From: Stenotrophomonas rhizophila
GTDB lineage: Bacteria; Pseudomonadota; Gammaproteobacteria; Xanthomonadales; Xanthomonadaceae
Length of the DNA stretch: 64,000 bases
Assembly: GCF_003751305.1 (NCBI RefSeq)
Contig: NZ_RJKV01000001.1
Coordinates: 1,655,586 to 1,719,585, forward strand
Reading direction: 5' to 3'
Below are positions 18,309 to 25,092 of the stretch, piece after piece. Below the pieces are notes generated by a model. That model ran no database searches. It was not told the origin of the DNA and saw only the letters and a program-made list of their open reading frames with translations. Numbering within the stretch: position 1 is the stretch's first letter; each line of letters begins with the position of its first letter. The translations under genes and the position numbers were made by a program.

Positions 18309-20189
18309 TTACCGGTCGCGCATCGCATCGGTCACATCGCCGCCGGCAAGCACCGGCAGCAGCGCCGCAGGTAACTTGCAGGGGCGCGTGGGCACACTGT
18401 CCACGCGCCACCCGCGCCCGAGCAGGACGCCCTTCCCCTTCGAGGGCGGGCCATTGCCGGGTGCCGGACAGCTGATGTCACTGAGCAGCACCTGTCCGTC
18501 GCGATCCAGCCATTGCTGGACGAAGTACTCGCCATCGGCAAAGCGCATCGTGCCGAGATTCACCAGCGTCAGCGCCTGGCTTTCCTCGTCCCCTTGCCAG
18601 GTGGACTGCAGTTCGACGCCGCTGAACAGCAGGCGCCGCCGCAGCAGCACCTGATGGTTGGCATCCAGCAGGACCAATTCCTCATCGCCCCCGTCCAGAT
18701 AGCGGCGCGTCCAGCTGCGGTCCGTGCCCCAGGGCAGGATCTCGAAGCTCTCTGGCGGCGCCGCTTCGCTGCCATCGGCCAGCAGCATGCCCAGTTTTCC
18801 GTCCCGCCGGAACACCACCCGGCCACCGTCCATGTGCACCACACCTTCGAAGGGACGACCCACGATGCGGCCACGCTCCAGGTTGTACAGGTGGTTGACG
18901 CCGGCGGCCTGCTCCCGGAGCAACAGCAACGGCGGAGTGACGTGGTCATCGTCGATGGCCATGTCGGCAGGCACCGTGTAGGCCGTGCGTCCATCCCACC
19001 ACAGGCGGGGTGAGGACTCGCCGACGAATGTGCCCAGCAACCCGCCCGCAACCGCATCGAAGCTGTTCACGTTCGGCGGCGCGAACACCACCTCGCCGTC
19101 GCAGTCCAGCACCGCTGCGGTGTCGTTCCCGGTGGCATGGCGCACCCGCCACGGCGGTGCCTGCCGCTGTTCTGCATCGGGTTCGTCGAGCACCGCTGCC
19201 AGCGCGGCCGGGGCGGCGGTGGGCGGGCGGACACCCTCCTCGTCCAGCACCTGCCAGCGGCCACCACAGTAGTCCAGGCGAACGTTGCCGTGCTGTGCGG
19301 CGAAGTGTCCGTCGGCCATCAGCCAGCCGGGCTCGGGCGTGTCGTCGGCGCTGCCGGTGGCATGCCGGTTGACCCGCTCGGGCCAGTCGCGCCGGCCTGC
19401 GGTACCGCCATACTGTCGGTACCGGGGATACAGACCATCCTGCTGGTAGCGCGCACTGTCCGTTGCCCTGCCCTGTGCATCCACCCGCCGCCACAGCTCG
19501 CCCTGGCGCAGCCACCAGCCACCGTCGGTGACGGGCAGCAGCGCGTCGATGTCATCGGAAAACAACGTCGTACCGGATTCATCCCGCACCTCGCAGTGCT
19601 CAGGCACCTGGACACTGCACGCGACATACACGTGGCGGCCGACGAAGGGCCCAGCCACCCACTGGACCTGCTGCTCGTCCAGTTCCATGACCGCGCGGCC
19701 GTGCAGGTCATGGAAGCGCAGCGGACCACTGCGGGCGTTCCACAGCACGCGATCGGGTATCGCCAATGGCACCCATTCGCCATCCTTCAGCGCTGGAAAG
19801 CGAACCTGACCCAGCGCATCCACCACGCCCCGGCCACCGACTGCCTCACCATCGGCCTGGATGAACGCCTCCCACAACGGATCACCGGGCGCGGCCTGCG
19901 GCAGCACCAACCGTTCGTGGTACTCGGTGTAACCGCGGTCCTCACGCAGTAGTCGTCCTGCATCGTCGTACCACTGCTGCGGCGTGGTGGGGCCCTGCGC
20001 ACGCATCCAGCGGTCGGCGGACAGCCGATGCATGCGCGCCCCATTGGGCGGCACCAGCAGGCGGCCATCGAGGGACACCAGCGCCTCGGCGCCGAAACTG
20101 TTGCCCAGTGCGGTGAACGACTGCGCCTGCGCGCCGCCTGCCAGCCAGACCAGCGCGCTTACCACGAACATCCTTTTCATCGGTCGCAT
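18309..20189 (-). CDS. Large secreted protein of unknown function
   Basis: 626 aa with signal peptide (FVVSALVWLAGGAQAQS). Start could be any of three close Met codons (20189, 20180, 20171). The mature protein is rich in Asp, Trp, Gly and Val, and is built of many short beta-hairpin-like units (for example RWQVLDEEG, LWWDGRTAYTV, RVVFRRDGKLGMLLADGSE, ELVLLDANHQVLLRRRL). The pattern of short blocks each ending in a Gly/Asp turn recalls WG-repeat or beta-propeller-like proteins, but I cannot assign a family. Cysteines are few (about four). It is convergent with the ene-reductase, 11 bp apart. Confidence 0.65.
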   Translation of the reverse strand: MRPMKRMFVVSALVWLAGGAQAQSFTALGNSFGAEALVSLDGRLLVPPNGARMHRLSADRWMRAQGPTTPQQWYDDAGRLLREDRGYTEYHERLVLPQAAPGDPLWEAFIQADGEAVGGRGVVDALGQVRFPALKDGEWVPLAIPDRVLWNARSGPLRFHDLHGRAVMELDEQQVQWVAGPFVGRHVYVACSVQVPEHCEVRDESGTTLFSDDIDALLPVTDGGWWLRQGELWRRVDAQGRATDSARYQQDGLYPRYRQYGGTAGRRDWPERVNRHATGSADDTPEPGWLMADGHFAAQHGNVRLDYCGGRWQVLDEEGVRPPTAAPAALAAVLDEPDAEQRQAPPWRVRHATGNDTAAVLDCDGEVVFAPPNVNSFDAVAGGLLGTFVGESSPRLWWDGRTAYTVPADMAIDDDHVTPPLLLLREQAAGVNHLYNLERGRIVGRPFEGVVHMDGGRVVFRRDGKLGMLLADGSEAAPPESFEILPWGTDRSWTRRYLDGGDEELVLLDANHQVLLRRRLLFSGVELQSTWQGDEESQALTLVNLGTMRFADGEYFVQQWLDRDGQVLLSDISCPAPGNGPPSKGKGVLLGRGWRVDSVPTRPCKLPAALLPVLAGGDVTDAMRDR

Positions 20190-20304
20190 CAGACAAAGTG
20201 GAGCTGCACGCTAGCGCCTGTGCCTTGACGATGCAATGCAGTCGGCACTCCCCACGCGCGCGGCATTCCCCTGCCGCGGCGTGGCACCGGGAACGCGCTT
20301 GCGC

Positions 20305-22200
20305 TCAGTACACCGGCAATGAAATGAAGCTGGCCTGCTGCGGCGCGTGCCAGATCTGCTGCGTCGCCTTCTGGTAATCGCCCGGCTTGGCAAGATAGAT
20401 ATTCGGCACGAACATCTGCGGATTGCGGTCATACAGCGGGAACAGGCTCGACTGCACCTGCACCATGACCCGATGGCCCGGCTGGAACACATGGTTCGCG
20501 GTCGGCAGACCGAATTTATAGTCCAGCACCTGGTTGCTTGCGATCGCCTTCGGGTCGCTGAAGCTCTCGCGGTACCGGCCACGGAAGATCGCCATCGAGA
20601 CCGACAGCTCGTAACCGCCCATCTCCGGCGTCGACGGCGTCTGGTCGGGATACACATCGATCAGCTTCACCACCCAGTCGCTGTCGCTGCCGCTTGTCGC
20701 CGCCTGCAGATTGACCTGCGGCGCACCACCGATCCGCAGCGGTTCGGTCAAGGGCTCACTGACGAAGGTCAGCACGTCCGGCCGGCCATCCACGAAGCGC
20801 TGATCCTTCACCAACCAGCTCGTCCACATATCGCGGTCGGCGAACCGCACCGGGCGCGGCACGAACGGCACCGGCTTGGCCGGATCGGACACATACGCCT
20901 CAAAGGTCGCCTCACCGGCCTGCGGTGCCTCGAAGGACAGCTTGCCGCCCGCGCGCAGATACAACGGCTTGGACTGCGCCACGCTGCGCGGCCATTGCTG
21001 CAGTTTGTCCCAGTGGTTTTCACCGGTGTTGTAGATCAGCACCGGCGGCGTCTGCGCCTTGGGCGCGCCATCCACCAGGTACTGATCGAAGAACGGTTTG
21101 AGCACATCGCGGCGGAACTGCAGCGCGGTGTCGCCATCGAACTTCAAGGCGCCCAGACTGCTGCCGTCATAGTTGACCTGGCTGTGCCGCCACGGCCCCA
21201 TCACCAGATAGTTCAGCGTGTTGCCGGTGTCGCGCGACTCCATCGCCGCATAGCTGTGCACCGCGCCCCACATGTCTTCCTGGTCCCACAGGCCCTGCAG
21301 CCACATCGTGGGCACCTTCAGCTCGGTCCTGGCCATGCGCGCGTCCAGCGCCTGTTCCTGCCAGAACGCGTCGTAGCTGGGGTGCTCGATCAGCTTGTGC
21401 CACCACGGCAACTGATCCAGGCCATTGGCCTTGGCGTAGTCCCCGGCCGAGCCGGCGCGCAGGAAGGTGGTGTAGTCGTCATAGCCCACGCTGGGAATGG
21501 ACGGCCCTTTGCCGCGCTTGGCCAGCTGCCCGGTGAAATAGCCGAAATTGACCTGCCGGAACGCGCCGTAGTTGAGCCAATCATCCCCCATCCAGCCATC
21601 GATCATCGGGCTCTGCGGCGCAGCCACCTTCAATGCCGGGTGCGGGTTGGTCAGCGCCATCACCACGGTGAAGCCCTCATAGGACGAGCCCAGCATGCCG
21701 ACCTTGCCATTGCTCTCGGGCACGTGCTTGACCAGCCAATCGATGGTGTCCCACGCGTCGGTTGCGTGGTCCACCTTCGTGGTGTTGAGCGGCCCACGCA
21801 GCGGCCGGGTCATCACGTAATCGCCCTCGGAGCCATACTTGCCGCGGATGTCCTGGAACACCCGGATGTACCCGCCATCGACGAACACCTCATCGCCCTG
21901 CGGCAGGATGTCGCGCATGTTCGGCGACTCCATGCGTTTGGCGCGGTTGGCGGCATCGTACGGCGTGCGGGTCAGCAGGATCGGCGCGTGCCTGGCGCCC
22001 TTGGGCACCACGATCACCGTGTAGAGTTTCGTTCCGTCACGCATCGGCACCATCACCACGCGCTTGTCGTAGTTGTCCTGCGCCGTGGGCGTCACAAATC
22101 CTTTGGCGGGAATATCCGGGGTCATCGGCGAGGTCTGCGCCGACACACTGGCCGCCACCATCAGACTCAACAGCGCAACTGGCAATACACGCACACGCAT
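20305..22200 (-). CDS. Alpha-amino-acid ester hydrolase (CocE/NonD family, beta-lactam acylase)
   Basis: 631 aa with signal peptide (VLPVALLSLMVAASVSAQ). The mature protein from TSPMTPDIP onward resembles the crystallised Xanthomonas citri alpha-amino acid ester hydrolase almost line by line, as far as I remember it. Catalytic serine is Ser173 in GSSYEG; the Asp is in LQGLWDQEDMWGA and the His in GPWRHSQVNYDG. The acidic patch that selects the alpha-amino group fits the MIDGWMGDDW region. C-terminal jelly-roll domain from about residue 440. The family hydrolyses and transfers alpha-amino acyl groups, including phenylglycyl side chains of ampicillin-type beta-lactams; xanthomonad genomes often label it glutaryl-7-ACA acylase (gaa). 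Physiological role unclear. Confidence 0.92.
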   Translation of the reverse strand: MRVRVLPVALLSLMVAASVSAQTSPMTPDIPAKGFVTPTAQDNYDKRVVMVPMRDGTKLYTVIVVPKGARHAPILLTRTPYDAANRAKRMESPNMRDILPQGDEVFVDGGYIRVFQDIRGKYGSEGDYVMTRPLRGPLNTTKVDHATDAWDTIDWLVKHVPESNGKVGMLGSSYEGFTVVMALTNPHPALKVAAPQSPMIDGWMGDDWLNYGAFRQVNFGYFTGQLAKRGKGPSIPSVGYDDYTTFLRAGSAGDYAKANGLDQLPWWHKLIEHPSYDAFWQEQALDARMARTELKVPTMWLQGLWDQEDMWGAVHSYAAMESRDTGNTLNYLVMGPWRHSQVNYDGSSLGALKFDGDTALQFRRDVLKPFFDQYLVDGAPKAQTPPVLIYNTGENHWDKLQQWPRSVAQSKPLYLRAGGKLSFEAPQAGEATFEAYVSDPAKPVPFVPRPVRFADRDMWTSWLVKDQRFVDGRPDVLTFVSEPLTEPLRIGGAPQVNLQAATSGSDSDWVVKLIDVYPDQTPSTPEMGGYELSVSMAIFRGRYRESFSDPKAIASNQVLDYKFGLPTANHVFQPGHRVMVQVQSSLFPLYDRNPQMFVPNIYLAKPGDYQKATQQIWHAPQQASFISLPVY

Positions 22201-22298
22201 GGGGCTCTCCCGGCAGTGATGGCAACTCCCGCAGCCTAGCGCCGCGCGGCCTGCGCCGGTAGATGCCGATCGGCGTGCTGTCGGACTGTTTCGCGCAT

Positions 22299-22694
22299 TC
22301 AGCCGCCAACCACCGTTTCGTGCAAAGCCTGCCAGCGCAGCGTGCCGTCCGGGCGGCTCACGAGAACCGCCAAGGCCTCACGTCGATTGCCGGTGCGATC
22401 CGCGCCGATCTGATCCTCGCGATAGCGCACCGCGCAGGCGGCTGGCGCGAGCGGCAGGTACTGCATTGCATCGACCGTGATCTGCAGCCCGGGCCGGCTG
22501 CCATGGGCGGAGGCGAAGAGGTCGGCGAGCGCGGGCTTGTCCAGGCGGATGCCACGGATCCCGACCATGCTGAAGTCTTCGTTGAAACGGGCGAGCAGCG
22601 CGTCCAGCGCAGCCACCGGCGAGCGGCCGCTGAACCAGTCTTCGATCAGCACATGCAGGTCATGGATCTCGGTGAAGGCAAGCGTGTCATTCAT
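22299..22694 (-). CDS. SnoaL/DUF4440-like small protein
   Basis: 131 aa from ATG 22694, overlapping the MFS stop by ATGA, so the two are translationally coupled. Sequence MNDTLAFTEIHDLHVLIED, FSGRSPVAALDALLARFNED and RGIRLDKPALADLFASAH fits a cystatin-like NTF2/SnoaL fold as used by small cyclases or ligand-binding proteins. Function unknown; co-transcription with the exporter suggests it handles the same compound or stress. Confidence 0.7.
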   Translation of the reverse strand: MNDTLAFTEIHDLHVLIEDWFSGRSPVAALDALLARFNEDFSMVGIRGIRLDKPALADLFASAHGSRPGLQITVDAMQYLPLAPAACAVRYREDQIGADRTGNRREALAVLVSRPDGTLRWQALHETVVGG

Positions 22695-24046
22695 GGGGAG
22701 GCTCTCAAGGCAAGGGAAGACGCCGGCAGGCGCCATAGCAGAAGCATCGGCAGCAGGCTCATGGCCGCCGCCAGCATCAGGGTGAGCGGGAACGCGTGCG
22801 TTGGCAGCACGGAGGACAGCACCGCCAGCACACAGGCCAGCAGTGCGGCGGCCAGGCAGAAACTGAGCTGGCGGTTGAGATTCCACAGCGCGCTGCCCGG
22901 CAGCAGCTCCGCGTCCGCCAGCCCCTGGAAGGCGAGCGTCTGCGCGCTGCTGCTGCACAGGCTCCCGCCCAGCCCCATCAGCGCGAAGGCCACCGCGGGC
23001 AGCCAAAGCTGACCGGTCTGAACACCGATCAGCAGCACGATGCCGACGGCCTGGCACCCCATGCCGACGCTCAACAGCGGGCGTGCCCCGATCCGTGGCA
23101 GCCAGTGCCGTGTGGTGGCGATCGCGCAGGCCGAGGCGATCGCCCACGGGAGCATGAAGCCACCGATGGCCGCGGCGCCGTAACCCTGCCGATGCAGCAT
23201 CAGCGTCGCCACCAGTTGCGTGCCGATGAAGGTGCCCGGCACCAGTAGATAGACCAGCATCGCCAGCCGCAGCGAGGCATGTCGCAGCAGCGACCAGTGC
23301 AGGACCGGATGATCCGTACGGCGCGCACTGCGCGCATAGAAGGCCAACACCAGCCCGGCGACCACCAACAACGCGGCGCCCAACATCCGCTGGCCCGCTT
23401 CGGCCACCAGGCTCAGCGCGACCAGCAACACGCTCAGGCCCACGGAGCCCAGCAACAGCCCGCGACGGTCCAGCGCCGGCACTGCCACCTGCGCCCCCGG
23501 ACGCACCCACCACCCCGCCAGCACCAAGCCCACCACGGCCAACGGCACACTCACCAGCAACACGCCCCGCCATGAGCCCCACTCCACCAGCACGCCGCCC
23601 AGTGTGGGCGACAGCGCCGGCACCAGCAGCGCGACAGCCATGATGCGGGCGGTCAGTCGCGCACGATCGGCCGGCGGGCATTCGCGGTAGGCCATCGCCT
23701 GCCCCACCGGAATCAACAATCCGCCACCCAGCCCCTGCAGCAGGCGCCAGCCGATCAGCCACTCGATGCTCGGCGCGGTGCCTGCCAGCACAGCGCCCAC
23801 GGTAAACAGGGCCAGCGAAAGGCACAGCACACGGCGCTCGCCAAGGCGCGCGGCCAGCCAGCTGCCCAGTGGAATCACCAAGGTCAGGCCGAGCATGTAG
23901 GCGTTGCCGATCCACGCCAGCTGCGGCACGGAGGCCTGCAGGTCGGCGGCGATGGCCGGATATGCGACGGTACCGATGAACATGTTCACCAGGTCCAGCG
24001 AGAATCCCAGCAGGTACAGCGTTTCCACCCTGGCCCGGTATGTCAT
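22691..24046 (-). CDS. MFS drug-efflux-type transporter (DHA2-like)
   Basis: 451 aa from ATG 24046 (MTYRARVETLYLLGFSLDLV). About 12-14 membrane segments. Signature motifs: D in LDLVNMFIGTVAYPAIAADL, motif A-like PLGSWLAARLGERRVL, and motif C-like SPTLGGVLVEWGSWRGVLL. This is the layout of drug:H+ antiporters of the EmrB/QacA type. Expressed as a unit with the SnoaL-like gene and divergent from its LysR regulator; a 9-bp-arm palindrome lies 72 bp from the start codon. Confidence 0.88.
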   Translation of the reverse strand: MTYRARVETLYLLGFSLDLVNMFIGTVAYPAIAADLQASVPQLAWIGNAYMLGLTLVIPLGSWLAARLGERRVLCLSLALFTVGAVLAGTAPSIEWLIGWRLLQGLGGGLLIPVGQAMAYRECPPADRARLTARIMAVALLVPALSPTLGGVLVEWGSWRGVLLVSVPLAVVGLVLAGWWVRPGAQVAVPALDRRGLLLGSVGLSVLLVALSLVAEAGQRMLGAALLVVAGLVLAFYARSARRTDHPVLHWSLLRHASLRLAMLVYLLVPGTFIGTQLVATLMLHRQGYGAAAIGGFMLPWAIASACAIATTRHWLPRIGARPLLSVGMGCQAVGIVLLIGVQTGQLWLPAVAFALMGLGGSLCSSSAQTLAFQGLADAELLPGSALWNLNRQLSFCLAAALLACVLAVLSSVLPTHAFPLTLMLAAAMSLLPMLLLWRLPASSLALRASP

Positions 24047-24117
24047 GCGGTGCTCCGATTGCGAGGCGGCAGCATGCGCGTTGGCGGCGCCTGGATAAAC
24101 GGGCAACCGGATGCAAG

Positions 24118-24140
24118 ACTGTCAAACCATTTTTGACAGT
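24118..24140. promoter_or_regulatory. LysR-type operator between MFS and lysR genes
   Basis: Perfect inverted repeat ACTGTCAAA-N5-TTTGACAGT, centred 24 bp before the LysR start and about 83 bp from the MFS start. A long AT-containing palindrome in a divergent LysR intergenic region is the usual autoregulatory and activation site. Confidence 0.8.
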
Positions 24141-24152
24141 CAGAGCGCCGCC

Positions 24153-25049
24153 ATGGTCAGCCTGGACCGCTTCGAGACCTTCAAGACGATTGTCGATGCC
24201 GGCAGCCTGACCGCTGCCGCGCAGCGCCTTGGCCAGAGCCGGGCCGTGGTGAGCTTCAACCTCAAACGGCTGGAGCAGGAACTGGGCGTGACCCTGCTGG
24301 TGCGCAATACCCGCAGCCTGGCACTGACCGAGGCCGGCGAACGCTTCTACCAGCACTGCACCGCCCTGTTGGCGACTGCCGAGCTGGCGATCGATGAGGC
24401 CCGCAGCGAACAGCTGCAGCTGCGTGGCACGCTGCGGCTGACCACCACGCCGGAGTACGCGATCGCCCGGGTCGTGCCGGTGCTGGAGTCGTTCCGTGCC
24501 CTGCATCCCGAGCTGCGCCTGCACCTGTCCACCTCACCGGCGCCGGCGGACCTGATTCCCGAGCGGTTCGATCTGGCGATCCGGTTGGGGCGGCTGCAGG
24601 ATTCGCAGCTGCGCGCGACCCTGTTGGACGAACACGCGCTGTGCGCGGTCGCCTCACCGTCGTTGCTGTCCACGCTGCCGGATGATGCCGCGCGTGATGA
24701 CCCGCACTGGATCCGCACGCTGCCACGATTGGGGTATCCGCGCCTGGCGGATCTACCGCTGGTGGCGCCCGACGGCAGCGACCAGGTGTTTGCCTGCAAC
24801 CCCGCCCATGCGGTGGTTACGGTTGATAACGCCTCCACGCTGCGCGCCTTCGCGCTGGCCGGGGCTGGCGCGACCGTGTTGCCGCAGTGGTTGATCGATG
24901 ACGATCTGGCGCAGGGCCGGCTGCTGCCGATCCTGCGCCGTCATCGTTTCCCGCGCCAGGGCGTCTATGCGGTGTTTCCCAACACCGCCCAGCCCTCGCG
25001 TCGGGTCCGGCTGCTGCTGGCACACCTGCGCGAGCACCTGCCGGGGTGA
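24153..25049 (+). CDS. LysR family regulator of the divergent MFS operon
   Basis: 298 aa from ATG 24153 (MVSLDRFETFKTIVDAGSLT); an in-frame ATG at 24111 would put the operator inside the gene and is rejected. N-terminal winged helix-turn-helix with GSLTAAAQRLGQSRAVVSFN and LEQELGVTLLVRNTRSLALT. C-terminal periplasmic-binding-like effector domain. The effector domain subclass resembles those of DNA-binding regulators that control drug or aromatic-compound efflux (ERFDLAIRLGRLQDSQLR). Probably represses or activates the MFS/SnoaL operon through the palindrome just upstream. A SMAG repeat follows the stop. Confidence 0.9.
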   Translation: MVSLDRFETFKTIVDAGSLTAAAQRLGQSRAVVSFNLKRLEQELGVTLLVRNTRSLALTEAGERFYQHCTALLATAELAIDEARSEQLQLRGTLRLTTTPEYAIARVVPVLESFRALHPELRLHLSTSPAPADLIPERFDLAIRLGRLQDSQLRATLLDEHALCAVASPSLLSTLPDDAARDDPHWIRTLPRLGYPRLADLPLVAPDGSDQVFACNPAHAVVTVDNASTLRAFALAGAGATVLPQWLIDDDLAQGRLLPILRRHRFPRQGVYAVFPNTAQPSRRVRLLLAHLREHLPG

Positions 25050-25054
25050 CCGGA

Positions 25055-25079
25055 GGCACGACCCACGGTCGTGCCCTAC
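25055..25079 (-). repeat. Single SMAG-type REP element
   Basis: 9-bp stem GGCACGACC / GGTCGTGCC with a CAC loop, followed by CTAC, i.e. GTAG-headed on the minus strand. It sits between the convergent lysR and GH3 genes, where it may serve as a transcription barrier for both. Confidence 0.8.
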
Positions 25080-25092
25080 CCGTCCCGTCAGC

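Noticed and set aside
16996..18411. Extended upstream part (about 470 codons) of the SDR frame
   Set aside because: It lies antisense to the Old Yellow Enzyme gene; the SDR start at 16995 has a ribosome site and a typical N-terminus.
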